Below, piece by piece: positions 34,636 to 43,771 of a stretch of DNA of 64,000 nt. Both the position numbers and the translations under genes were made by a program. A model generated the notes under the pieces. It was not told the origin of the DNA. It did not search any database and was given only the letters and a program-made list of their open reading frames with translations. Origin of the DNA: Roseiarcus sp963813195 (GTDB lineage Bacteria > Pseudomonadota > Alphaproteobacteria > Rhizobiales > Beijerinckiaceae). Position 1 is the first letter of the stretch. Every line of letters begins with the position of its first letter. Where the stretch lies: positions 24,503 through 88,502 of the forward strand of contig CAWEYC010000009.1 in assembly GCA_963813195.1 (NCBI GenBank), given 5' to 3'.

Positions 34636-35184
34636 TCACCGGGGGATCGCTCGCTTCATCTCGGCGATCGCTTCGGGCAACGCGAGTTGGAGGTTGGCGT
34701 CGGCGGCCAAGGTCACGACGTCGGGTTCGCCCTCCGGCGATTCGAGGGCCGCGAATTGGCTGTCGACAAGCGAGGCCGGCATGTAATGCCCGCTGCGCCG
34801 AGCCACGCGCTCGCGCATCAGCGCTGCGTCGCCCTTCAGAAACAGGAAGCGCAGGGAAGGTCCGACCCGGGCGCGCAGCCGGTCGCGATAAGAGCGACGC
34901 AGGGCCGAACAAGCGACCACCGCTCCGCCGGGCGCGTCGTTCGCATCGGCCAACGCGCCGGCGATGCGATCGAGCCAGGGCGCGCGGTCCTCGTCGGTGA
35001 GCGCGATGCCCGCCGTCATTTTGGCGCGTGCCTCAGGCGAATGCAGATCGTCGCCGTCAACGAACGGAAGGCCGAGCGCTTTGGCCAGCGCCAGCCCGGC
35101 GGTGGTCTTGCCGCTACCCGAGACGCCCATCACGACGATGGCGATCCGCTCTTCAGATGGAAGCTGTGGCCTCACCGTCGACAT
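34636..35184 (-). CDS. gntK: Gluconokinase
   Basis: A 182-residue GntK with the P-loop GVSGSGKTT near residues 20-28, the substrate segment FVDGDDLHSPEARAKMTAGIALTDEDRAPWL, ACSALRRSYRDRLR and YMPASLVDSQFAALE. It phosphorylates gluconate to 6-phosphogluconate in the cytoplasm, feeding the Entner-Doudoroff or pentose phosphate route. It stands alone, divergent from the dxs-ispH gene. Length is normal for the family. Confidence 0.95.
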   Translation of the reverse strand: MSTVRPQLPSEERIAIVVMGVSGSGKTTAGLALAKALGLPFVDGDDLHSPEARAKMTAGIALTDEDRAPWLDRIAGALADANDAPGGAVVACSALRRSYRDRLRARVGPSLRFLFLKGDAALMRERVARRSGHYMPASLVDSQFAALESPEGEPDVVTLAADANLQLALPEAIAEMKRAIPR

Positions 35185-35603
35185 AAAGAATGTGCCCGTT
35201 CACGAAACTCGATCCTCGGGAGGCCACGAGTTCCCAAGTCCGTTCGTTGATACCATATTTGCCTGCGCGACGAGCGGCGGGGTCCCCACCGCACGATCCA
35301 ATGCGCGATCGAACAGTCGGGCGTCGTGGACGTCAACGGGATCTTCGTGCTGCTGCTCGTGGCGCAGGTCTGATCTGGCCGTCCCAGCGGGGGCGATGAA
35401 CCGGCGCTGCGGTCAGGCCCCAGAGCGAGCGCGGGCGGTCCAGCCAGAGCGTGGTCCGTTCACCACATCCCCAGGTTGCGGTCCTGCCTCCGCAATCCGT
35501 GATTTTATCGACTGAACCTTGAGACCGGTTGGAGAGTTATGCTGTTGGGGATCGTTTTTTGTCATGGCCGCTTCTCGTTGGAGGCTCCAGATTGGGAGGC
35601 AAT
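35185..35603. other. Intergenic region before dxs-ispH, with a possible gene remnant
   Basis: About 419 bp lie between gntK (-) and the dxs-ispH start (+). No intact gene is convincing. One plus-strand frame around 35298-35373 reads CAIEQSGVVDVNGIFVLLL and stops; it has coding-like codons but no start, so it may be a remnant. The end of the region must carry the dxs-ispH promoter; I see no unambiguous -35/-10 pair. Confidence 0.45.
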
Positions 35604-38474
35604 ATGCTCCAAGTCATCAACAGCCCGAGAGATTTACGTCTGCATAAGTCGACAGACCTCGAGCAAATCGCGAGAGAACTAAGAGAAGAAACGATAAAAG
35701 CTGTTTCCATTACCGGGGGTCACTTGGGCGCCGGGCTTGGCGTTGTGGAGCTAACAATTGCGCTCCATTATATTTTTGATACGCCGAAAGACCGCCTGAT
35801 CTGGGACGTCGGGCACCAAGCCTATCCCCATAAAATATTGACCGGTCGCCACGACCGGATTCGTACGCTGCGGACGGCGGGCGGCCTGTCCGGCTTCACG
35901 AAGCGATCTGAAAGCGAATATGACCCCTTCGGCGCCGCACACGCGTCGACCTCGATTTCAGCCGCCTTGGGGATGGCGGTGGCGCGCGACCTCAGACACG
36001 AGAAACACAATGTCATTGCGGTGATTGGCGACGGGTCGATGTCCGCCGGGATGGCCTATGAGGCGATGAACAACGCCGGCGCGATGAATAGCCGGCTGAT
36101 CGTGATCCTCAATGACAACGACATGTCGATTGCGCCGCCGGTCGGCGCGATGTCGGCATACTTTTCGCGCATCATTTCAAGTCAAACCTATCTATCCCTG
36201 CGTGATATTGGCAAGCAGCTTGCTCGACGATTGCCGAAATCGCTTGAACTCAAGGCTGAGCGCCTTGAGGAATTTTCGCGCGGATTCTGGACCGGCGGGT
36301 CGTTGTTCGAGGAGCTCGGGTTCACCTACGTGGGGCCGATCGACGGCCACAAGTTCGATCACTTGCTGCCAGTGCTGCGAAACGTCCGTGATGCCGATAC
36401 CGGCCCGATCCTGGTGCACGTGGTTACGAGGAAGGGCAAGGGCTACGCGCCCGCGGAAGCCTCGAACGACAAGTACCACGCCGTCGGAAAATTCGACGTC
36501 GCGACGGGAGAGCAGTCGAAATCCAAGCCGAAGGCGCCGTCTTTCACCAGGGTTTTCGCGGAAAGTCTCGTCAAGGAGGCGAGGAAGGATGATCGCATCG
36601 TTGCCGTGACGGCGGCAATGCCCGCGGGCACGGGACTCGATATCTTCGCCAAGGCGTTCCCGACCCGGACATTCGACGTCGGCATCGCCGAGCAGCACGC
36701 GGTGACTTTCGCCGCAGGCCTCGCCGCGGAGGGCTACAAGCCATTTTGCGCTATATATTCGACGTTTTTGCAACGCGGTTACGATCAAGTTGTGCACGAC
36801 GTGGCGATTCAGTCGCTGCCAGTGCGCTTTGCCATCGACCGGGCCGGCCTTGTCGGGGCCGATGGGCCGACGCACGCCGGCACATTCGACGTCGCCTACC
36901 TCGCCTGCGTGCCGGGTTTTGTGATTATGGCGGCGGCGGACGAGGCGGAGCTCACGCATATGATTGCGACTGCCGCCGCGATCGACGATCGCCCGTCGGC
37001 GGTTCGTTATCCGCGCGGCGACGGCGTCGGCGTCGCAATCCCGGAGGTTGGCGTTCCGCTCGAAATCGGCAAGGGGCGGATTGTGCGCCAAGGCTCCAAG
37101 GTCGCCCTTCTCTCGTTGGGCGCCCGCCTCGCGGAATGCTCGAAGGCCGCCGTGGAACTTGCCAAATTGGGCCTTTCCACCACAGTCGCTGATGCCCGGT
37201 TCGCCAAACCGCTCGATGTCGCTCTGGTCTTGAAGCTCGCCCGGGAACACGAAATCTTGATCACGATCGAAGAAGGATCAATCGGCGGCTTCGGCTCGCA
37301 CGTGTTGCAGACGTTGGCCGAGCACGGTCAGCTCGACCGCGGCCTCAGAGTCCGCTCCATGGTCCTGCCCGACGTGTTCCTGGCGCACGACACCCCGGAG
37401 GCGATGTACGCCAAGGCGGGGCTCGATGCGGAAGGGATCGTCGCAAAGGTGCTCGAGGTTCTCGGCGGCGCACCGAGACAAACGCGCCCGGCCGAAGCCG
37501 GCGTCACCGCGATCGCGTCAGTTGCGGCGCCGCGCGTCCGCGCCCCCATGCGAGTCATTCTGGCTCAGCCACGCGGCTTCTGCGCAGGCGTGGTGCGCGC
37601 GATTGAAATCGTCGAACGTTCGCTGGAGAAATACGGCCAGCCGGTCTATGTGCGCCATGAGATCGTTCACAACAAACATGTCGTCGACGCCCTGAAGGCC
37701 AAGGGCGCCCGCTTCGTCGAGGAGCTTTCCGAAATCCCCGACAAAGCCATCACAATATTCAGCGCGCACGGTGTGCCGAAGAAGGTGGAGCAAGAAGCGG
37801 CAGCGCGTCAGCTCGTCGTGCACAACGCCACGTGCCCCTTGGTCACCAAGGTTCATCTCCAGGCGAAGCGCTACGTGATGCAGGGAAGAAGGCTTATTCT
37901 GATCGGTCACGCGGGCCATGCGGAAGTCGAGGGAACCCTGGGTCAGATTTCCGCCCCGGTCGAACTCGTTCAGACCGAGAGCGATGTCGCAAACCTCACG
38001 ATCCCGCGCGACACGCCGGTCGGTTATGTAACCCAGACGACCCTGAGCGTGGATGACACCAAGGGAATCATCGCCGCTTTGCGCCGACGATTTAGCGATC
38101 TCGTCGGTCCCGACACACGCGACATTTGCTATGCGACGCAAAATCGTCAAATGGCGGTTCGCGATTTGTGCAAAGAGGCGGATGTCATCATCGTCGTCGG
38201 CGCTAAAAACAGTTCCAATTCAAATCGGCTGTGCGAGATCGGCGCCGAAATGGGAGTGCCGAGTTATCTCATCGCCGACAGCGCCGATCTTCGTCCGGAA
38301 TGGGTCGAGAACGCCCGCGCCGTCGGCATCACCGCCGGCGCCTCCGCGCCCGAGCAACTCGTGCAAGACGTTGTTGAGTGGCTTGGCCGCCTTGGCCCTG
38401 TCGAAATTTCGACCATGGATGGCCCTAATGAATCCGTAGAGTTCCGATTGCCTGTGCAATTGGCGCGGGCCTAA
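35604..38474 (+). CDS. dxs-ispH: Fused DXP synthase - HMBPP reductase (Dxs-IspH)
   Basis: One uninterrupted frame of 956 residues. The ATG at 35604 (MLQVINSPRDLRL) has a GGGAGG binding site and fits Dxs starts better than the ATG at 35529. Residues 1 to about 630 are complete Dxs: GGHLGAGLG, WDVGHQAYPHKILTGR, the thiamine-diphosphate GDGS motif (142-145), FDVGIAEQHAVTFAAG and DRAGLVGADGPTH. A linker (about 630-648) leads to IspH at Met649, with cluster cysteines 660 (GFCAG), 744 (ATCPL) and 842 (DICYA), plus SAHGVPKKV, GHAGHAEVEG and SSNSNRL. It makes DXP and converts HMBPP to IPP/DMAPP, the first and last MEP steps, just before hopanoid genes. Confidence 0.95.
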   Translation: MLQVINSPRDLRLHKSTDLEQIARELREETIKAVSITGGHLGAGLGVVELTIALHYIFDTPKDRLIWDVGHQAYPHKILTGRHDRIRTLRTAGGLSGFTKRSESEYDPFGAAHASTSISAALGMAVARDLRHEKHNVIAVIGDGSMSAGMAYEAMNNAGAMNSRLIVILNDNDMSIAPPVGAMSAYFSRIISSQTYLSLRDIGKQLARRLPKSLELKAERLEEFSRGFWTGGSLFEELGFTYVGPIDGHKFDHLLPVLRNVRDADTGPILVHVVTRKGKGYAPAEASNDKYHAVGKFDVATGEQSKSKPKAPSFTRVFAESLVKEARKDDRIVAVTAAMPAGTGLDIFAKAFPTRTFDVGIAEQHAVTFAAGLAAEGYKPFCAIYSTFLQRGYDQVVHDVAIQSLPVRFAIDRAGLVGADGPTHAGTFDVAYLACVPGFVIMAAADEAELTHMIATAAAIDDRPSAVRYPRGDGVGVAIPEVGVPLEIGKGRIVRQGSKVALLSLGARLAECSKAAVELAKLGLSTTVADARFAKPLDVALVLKLAREHEILITIEEGSIGGFGSHVLQTLAEHGQLDRGLRVRSMVLPDVFLAHDTPEAMYAKAGLDAEGIVAKVLEVLGGAPRQTRPAEAGVTAIASVAAPRVRAPMRVILAQPRGFCAGVVRAIEIVERSLEKYGQPVYVRHEIVHNKHVVDALKAKGARFVEELSEIPDKAITIFSAHGVPKKVEQEAAARQLVVHNATCPLVTKVHLQAKRYVMQGRRLILIGHAGHAEVEGTLGQISAPVELVQTESDVANLTIPRDTPVGYVTQTTLSVDDTKGIIAALRRRFSDLVGPDTRDICYATQNRQMAVRDLCKEADVIIVVGAKNSSNSNRLCEIGAEMGVPSYLIADSADLRPEWVENARAVGITAGASAPEQLVQDVVEWLGRLGPVEISTMDGPNESVEFRLPVQLARA

Positions 38475-38525
38475 TCGGCTCTCCTCGAGGTGCTTGCGGC
38501 GCAACCGTTCCCCGGAAGGCAGGCT

Positions 38526-39683
38526 GTGGCGATACCCTTTTTCAAGGAAGCGAAGATCGGCCTCTATGTGCTCAAGCAGAAACTAGCGGGCCGCGCGCGT
38601 TATCCTCTTGTGCTGATGCTTGAGCCGTTATTCCGCTGCAATCTCGCTTGCACTGGTTGCGGCAAGATCGATTATCCCGACCCGATTCTCAATCAGCGGC
38701 TGTCGACGCAGGAATGCCTCGAGGCGGTCGACGAATGCGGCGCGCCGATGGTGGCGATTCCCGGCGGCGAGCCTCTGATCCATCGCGATATCGGCGACAT
38801 CGTCAAGGGCATCGTGGAGCGCAAGAAATTCGTATCGCTCTGCACCAACGCCCTCTTGCTCGAGAAGAAGCTCCACCTGTTCGAGCCGTCGCCCTATCTC
38901 TTCTTTTCCATACATCTGGACGGATTGAAGGAGCGCCACGACAAGTCGGTGTCGCAAGACGGCGTTTTCGATATCGCGGTGGCGGCGATCAAGAAGGCGA
39001 AGGCCAGGGGTTTCGCCGTCAATGTCAACGCGACGATTTTCGACGGCCATGCGCCGGAAGATATTGCGGCCTTCCTTGATCTGGCGAAAGAGCTGGGAGT
39101 CGGCGTCTCGCTTTCCCCCGGCTACGCCTACGAGCGCGCCCCGGATCAAGAGCATTTCCTCAATCGGCGTAAGACGAAGGCGCTGTTTCGCCGCGTCTTC
39201 TCCCTGGGAAAAGGTAAGAAGTGGAAATTGATGCACTCCACTCTCTTTTTGGATTTTCTCGCCGGCAATCGCGAGTTCCACTGTACGCCGTGGGGAATGC
39301 CGACGCGCAATGTCTTCGGCTGGCAGAAACCTTGCTATCTCCTCGGCGAGGGGTACGCCGGTTCGTTCAAAGAGCTGATGGAAACGACGGACTGGGACAG
39401 CTATGGAACTGGCCGATATGAAAAATGCGCCAACTGCATGGCGCATTGCGGCTATGAGCCGACGGCCGCGGATGCGACGTTTAGACGTCCCTTGTCGGCA
39501 TTGTGGACGGCGATTCGCGGTGTGCGCACGAACGGCCCGATGGCGCCGGAAATCCTGCTCGATCGGCAGCGGCCAGCAGATTATGTCTATTCCCGGCATG
39601 TCCAAACGACGCTAGCCGAGATTGGACGGAAAAACGTGTCGCGCAGCGCCTTGCAGTCGAAGCCCTCGACTTTGACGCATTAA
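38526..39683 (+). CDS. hpnH: HpnH, hopanoid radical SAM protein (adenosylhopane synthase)
   Basis: HpnH of 385 residues. I start at the GTG at 38526, giving (M)AIPFFKEAKIGLYVLKQK, the usual HpnH opening, with GGAAGG upstream; the ATG-like start at 38490 would add an unneeded leader. The 4Fe-4S cysteines CNLACTGC are at residues 38, 42 and 45. A C-terminal Cys group (CANCMAHCGYEPT) is also typical. It adds the adenosyl group to diploptene, the first step of extended hopanoid synthesis. It starts 51 bp after dxs-ispH. Confidence 0.95.
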   Translation: MAIPFFKEAKIGLYVLKQKLAGRARYPLVLMLEPLFRCNLACTGCGKIDYPDPILNQRLSTQECLEAVDECGAPMVAIPGGEPLIHRDIGDIVKGIVERKKFVSLCTNALLLEKKLHLFEPSPYLFFSIHLDGLKERHDKSVSQDGVFDIAVAAIKKAKARGFAVNVNATIFDGHAPEDIAAFLDLAKELGVGVSLSPGYAYERAPDQEHFLNRRKTKALFRRVFSLGKGKKWKLMHSTLFLDFLAGNREFHCTPWGMPTRNVFGWQKPCYLLGEGYAGSFKELMETTDWDSYGTGRYEKCANCMAHCGYEPTAADATFRRPLSALWTAIRGVRTNGPMAPEILLDRQRPADYVYSRHVQTTLAEIGRKNVSRSALQSKPSTLTH

Positions 39684-39777
39684 TCGCTAACGTTCCCTCC
39701 TCGATCGGTCGGCCTCGCAATCGACGATGCTTCCGTTTGCCGCGAAGTGGTCGTAAATCAGGTGGTCGTTGTAAATC

Positions 39778-42366
39778 ATGCTCACGTCCGTCATCGCTCG
39801 GATCGTTGAATTCAGCATTCGTCACGCCTGGACGGTGTTGGTGATCGGCTTGTTGCTCGCAGCCGGGGCGAGCGTCTACACCGCAACCCACTTCCACCTC
39901 AATTCGAACATCGACGCCCTGCTGTCGGACAAACTCGATTGGCGTAAGCGCGACATCGCTTTGGAACGCGCCTTTGGCCGTTTCGACATCATCGAGGTCG
40001 TCGTCGAGGCGCCGACGCCCGAGTTGACTGGAGCGGCCACGGTGGAAATGACCCAGGCGCTCGCTAAGGACAAAGCTCTGTTTCCCACCGTCTCGAACGC
40101 CGGCGGCACGGAGTTCTTCGCTCAGCATAGCCTTCTGTTCTTGCCCAAGGACCAGTTGGAAAAGTCGCTCGGCGGCCTGGTTCAGGGCGAAGGGCTGATT
40201 GAGGATCTCGCCTCGGATCGCAGCTTGCGCGGGTTGGTCGCTGGGCTCGAGGATGTGTTGCTCGGCCTTCAGCGTGATCGCTTCAAGCTCGACGATCTCA
40301 GCAACGCTCTGAACCAGGTTTCCGATACGCTGGACAATGTTCTTGCGGGGCGGCCCGCGAGCTTTTCGTGGCGCGTCCTGACGCAGGGCAAGCCAGCGAT
40401 GCCGAGCGAACTTCGCGGCTTTATCGAGGTCCACCCGAAGCTCGACTACAGCGCCCTGCAGCCGGGACTTCGGGCGACCCAGACCATTCGCCGGATCGCA
40501 GCGGATGTCCTCCCGAAATATCAGGCGGTCGCACGTCTTACCGGTACGGTGACGATGGACGACGAACAATTCGGGACAATAAAGGAGAATGCCGTTCGCA
40601 ATGGTCTGATCACCTTGGCGATCGTCGCGTTCATTCTTTGGCTCGCCTTGCGATCGGGGCGGCTCATGGGGGCGATAGCCGTCAATCTCTACGTCGGGCT
40701 CGCGTTGACGGCGGGTCTTGGTCTGTTCATGGTCGGCGCGTTCAACCTCATCTCGGTCTATTTCTCGGTGCTCTTCGTTGGCATCGGGGTCGATTTCGGC
40801 ATCCAATACAGCGTTCGGTATCGCTCCGAACGGCACGAAATCGGCAATCTTGCGAAAGCGATCCAAAGCGCGGGCTTTCACGTCGGCGCTCCGCTGACGC
40901 TCGCGGCGTTCGCGACCGCGGCAGGGTTCCTGTCGTTTCTGCCCACGAACTACAAGGGCGTGTCCGAACTGGGGCTAATCGCCGGCTGCGGCATGCTGAT
41001 CGCGTTCGCCACCACCATCACGATTCTGCCGGCGCTGATCATCCTGCTGAACCCGCCCGGCGAACCGGAGCCGCTCGGCTATAGGTCGCTTGCGCCGGTC
41101 GACGAGTTTATGAATCGGCATCGGATAGGAATTATCGCGGGCACGGCGGTTGTCGTGATCGGCGGGTTGCCTCTGCTCCTTTGGCTCCGCTTCGACTTCA
41201 ATCCGATCGACCTGCAGAATCCCAAATCGGAGTCGGTCGCGACCTATCTCGAGCTCAGTCGCGATCCCACCACCGGCGTCGACGCGATCGAGGTGCTCGC
41301 GCCGTCACTCGATCAGGCCAATGCGATCGGCGCGCGCGTTTCGAAATTGCCGGAGGTGTCGCGCGTCATGACGCTTTCGAGCTTCATTCCCGCGGATCAG
41401 GACGAAAAGTTCCCCATCATTCAAAACGCCACAAGCAAGCTTGCTCCCGCCTTCGACCCTAAGAACGCACAGCCTGCTCCGACCGATGCGGAGAATGTGG
41501 ATGCCTTGAACGAGGGCGCGCAGCGGCTGACCGAGGCGGCAGGCGAGCAAAAGGGAAGCGGGGCCGACGCGGCGCGGCGACTTTCGAAGGACCTGTCCAA
41601 CCTGGCGCGCGCGCCTCGATCCGCTCGCGATAAGGCGACGGATAGTTTCGTTTGGCCGCTGGGACAGGACTTGGACTCCTTGCGCGCCTCCCTTCAGACG
41701 CAAGCCGTCACGCTGCAGTCTTTGCCGCCAGATCTTACGCGGGATTGGGTCACACCGGACAGCCATGCTCGTGTTTCGATCGCGCCCAAGGACGATCCCA
41801 GCGACAACGACGCCATGCGCCGCTTCGCTCGCGCGGTGCTGGCCGTCGAGCCCGACGCCGCCGGCGGGCCGATCTCGATTCTCGAGGCCGGCCATTTGGT
41901 CGTGAATGCCTTCATCCAAGCCGGCGCGTGGGCGTTGCTGTCCATAGCGATCCTGCTGTGGCTCGTGCTACGCCGCATCGGCGACGTTCTGTTGACGCTC
42001 ATTCCTTTAGCGCTGGCTGGCGTGGTGACCATGGAACTCACCGTATTGGTGAATCTGCCGCTCAACTTCGCCAATATCATCGCTCTGCCGTTGCTGCTCG
42101 GCGTCGGCGTGGCGTTCAAAATCTACTATATTATGGCTTGGCGCGAAGGGCAGACCCACCTTTTGCAGACCCCCCTCACCCGCGCGGTCATCTACAGCGC
42201 GATGACGACGGCGACGGCATTCGGCAGCCTTATTTTCTCCAGTCATCCCGGCACGTCGAGCATGGGCAAGCTGCTGGCCCTTTCGCTCGTCTGCACACTG
42301 GCCGCGGCCGTGCTGTTCCAACCGATCCTGATGGGCAAACCGCGAAACGCGCCATCCGAACGCTGA
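39778..42366 (+). CDS. hpnN: HpnN, hopanoid RND transporter
   Basis: An 862-residue MMPL/RND protein. The first membrane segment is residues 18-36, then a periplasmic loop, a group of segments at about 275-430 (LITLAIVAFILWLALRSGRLMGA, GIGVDFGIQYSVRYR), a second loop and a second group at about 715-855 (GVGVAFKIYYIMAW, SSHPGTSSMG). HpnN moves hopanoids from the inner to the outer membrane. It follows hpnH with a 94-bp gap. Confidence 0.94.
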   Translation: MLTSVIARIVEFSIRHAWTVLVIGLLLAAGASVYTATHFHLNSNIDALLSDKLDWRKRDIALERAFGRFDIIEVVVEAPTPELTGAATVEMTQALAKDKALFPTVSNAGGTEFFAQHSLLFLPKDQLEKSLGGLVQGEGLIEDLASDRSLRGLVAGLEDVLLGLQRDRFKLDDLSNALNQVSDTLDNVLAGRPASFSWRVLTQGKPAMPSELRGFIEVHPKLDYSALQPGLRATQTIRRIAADVLPKYQAVARLTGTVTMDDEQFGTIKENAVRNGLITLAIVAFILWLALRSGRLMGAIAVNLYVGLALTAGLGLFMVGAFNLISVYFSVLFVGIGVDFGIQYSVRYRSERHEIGNLAKAIQSAGFHVGAPLTLAAFATAAGFLSFLPTNYKGVSELGLIAGCGMLIAFATTITILPALIILLNPPGEPEPLGYRSLAPVDEFMNRHRIGIIAGTAVVVIGGLPLLLWLRFDFNPIDLQNPKSESVATYLELSRDPTTGVDAIEVLAPSLDQANAIGARVSKLPEVSRVMTLSSFIPADQDEKFPIIQNATSKLAPAFDPKNAQPAPTDAENVDALNEGAQRLTEAAGEQKGSGADAARRLSKDLSNLARAPRSARDKATDSFVWPLGQDLDSLRASLQTQAVTLQSLPPDLTRDWVTPDSHARVSIAPKDDPSDNDAMRRFARAVLAVEPDAAGGPISILEAGHLVVNAFIQAGAWALLSIAILLWLVLRRIGDVLLTLIPLALAGVVTMELTVLVNLPLNFANIIALPLLLGVGVAFKIYYIMAWREGQTHLLQTPLTRAVIYSAMTTATAFGSLIFSSHPGTSSMGKLLALSLVCTLAAAVLFQPILMGKPRNAPSER

Positions 42367-42394
42367 CCTCCCTGCTTATATAAAGGAGAAAGTT

Positions 42395-42628
42395 ATGATG
42401 ATTTCCAAACTCTTACTCGCGGCGGTCCTTGTCGGCGCCTCGACCCTGGCGGTTGCCCAGTCATCGGGTACGTCCGACGAGCAAGACAAGTGCCGCCGCG
42501 ACGTTCGACGGTTCTGTCACTCGGTCAAGCCGGACGCTGGCGACAGCGCCTTTCTCCAGTGTCTAGAGTTGCACCGAGACGAACTGTCCGACGGCTGCCG
42601 AGCCGTGTTGCAGGACCACGGCAGGTGA
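42395..42628 (+). CDS. Small secreted cysteine-rich repeat protein
   Basis: A 77-residue protein with a signal peptide (residues 1-21, ending AVAQ). The mature part has four cysteines in the order CRRDVRRFCHSV ... FLQCLELHRDELSDGCRAVL, which fits a single cysteine-rich (GLG1-type) repeat, likely with two disulfides in the periplasm. A good AAAGGAG site precedes the ATG, 28 bp after hpnN, so it may be in the hopanoid operon. Function unknown. Confidence 0.8.
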   Translation: MMISKLLLAAVLVGASTLAVAQSSGTSDEQDKCRRDVRRFCHSVKPDAGDSAFLQCLELHRDELSDGCRAVLQDHGR

Positions 42629-42778
42629 TCGCAGCGCGGCCGATTGGCCGAGCCCCGCCGCACTGCCAGCGACAGGATTTCTCCACCAATCGGCCGCATT
42701 GGCGAGTCACTTGGACAAACGCACCCCTGCCCGCCACGGCGATCGTGTTTTTGTCGTGAAGAACCAAGGAGGCGCGCG

Positions 42779-43300
42779 ATGAGGCTCATACTGACCGCAG
42801 CAATCGCGATTGTGATGCTGACCGAGGGCGCCGCGGCCGCGACGCCTGCCGCAAAGAACCAGACGGTGGCTGGATTCTGGCAAGAGTCCGATAGCGACGG
42901 CAATCCCGGAGGTTGGTTTTTGTTCACCGAAAAGGATGGGCTTTACCAGGGGCGGATCGTAAAAATGTTCAAGCACCCTGGCGACCCGCCGCAGATGCCG
43001 ACATGTCAAAAATGCGCGGGGGATCAAAAAGATGCGCCGACGCTGGGCCTGACAATCGTGAAAGGCATGAAACGCGACGGCAGAAAATACGAGGACGGCA
43101 CCATCCTCGATCCCCGCGACGGCTCGGTCTATCACGCTGAGATGGAACTCAGCTCGGACGGGAAGAAGCTCGCAGTGCGCGGCTATATAGGCCTTCCGCT
43201 TTTTGGGCAGACACAAGTGTGGACCCGTCTGCCGGACGACGCGATTGCGCCAGCCGACGTTCCCAAGGAATCCCTCGGCCCTGATGCAGCGCAACAGTGA
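42779..43300 (+). CDS. DUF2147 secreted protein
   Basis: A 173-residue protein from the ATG at 42779, with an AAGGAGG binding site. A signal peptide covers residues 1-21 (ending AAAA). The mature part has the DUF2147 pattern: VAGFWQESDSDGNPGGWFLF, YQGRIVKM, CQKCAGDQKD, GRKYEDGTILDPRDGSVYHAEMEL and RGYIGLPLFGQTQVWTR. Family members are periplasmic or outer-membrane beta proteins of unknown role. It comes 150 bp after the cysteine-rich protein gene. Confidence 0.9.
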   Translation: MRLILTAAIAIVMLTEGAAAATPAAKNQTVAGFWQESDSDGNPGGWFLFTEKDGLYQGRIVKMFKHPGDPPQMPTCQKCAGDQKDAPTLGLTIVKGMKRDGRKYEDGTILDPRDGSVYHAEMELSSDGKKLAVRGYIGLPLFGQTQVWTRLPDDAIAPADVPKESLGPDAAQQ

Positions 43301-43771
43301 AGCCGGATTGCCGTCACCGCGAACGTGCTTTGCGGTAGGGCGCCATAGGGTTCGGATCAGCGCCACCCTATTCGCGCTCGTCTCGTGAGGTCCGCGAGTT
43401 CCCCGGACACTTCACGCCACGCGCCTCAGTCTTATAGGCGGGTCGTCGCCAAAGGCTAATGCGGAGGAGAATAATGCGTAAGCGCGCCGTGCTCGAAAAT
43501 GTGATCTGTGGCCGAACCTAAGCGCCCGGCGGTGAGCAGTTAGGCGCTCTAAATCTAGGACAACGCCGATTTTCTTCGGCTCTTCTGCGGCGAGACGTCC
43601 CGCACCGGTTCATGCGCCGTTGGCTGTGATGCGCGTATTTGCTAAAACATTGCTCTGCACAAATCGAAGTTTCAACACAATGGCGGCAGATCGTGTTTGA
43701 CGGAGGGCGGATCTCGACCCGCCAGTCCTGGCTACGGAGAGCAGAAGCTATCTCGGGCCAAGGAGGATATC
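43301..43771. other. Gene-poor stretch with a 15-residue leader-like ORF
   Basis: These 471 bp hold no ordinary gene. At 43474-43521 a 15-codon frame (MRKRAVLENVICGRT) has a near-perfect GGAGGAG binding site but nothing recognisable after it. The remainder is less GC-rich than the neighbourhood. It marks the border between the hopanoid block and an accessory patch. Confidence 0.4.

Noticed and set aside
36192..37250. A 352-residue minus-strand frame inside dxs-ispH
   Set aside because: It lies opposite conserved Dxs motifs and has shadow-type composition.
39481..40881. A 466-residue minus-strand frame spanning hpnH and hpnN
   Set aside because: It crosses two well-supported genes on the other strand; composition is of a shadow frame.
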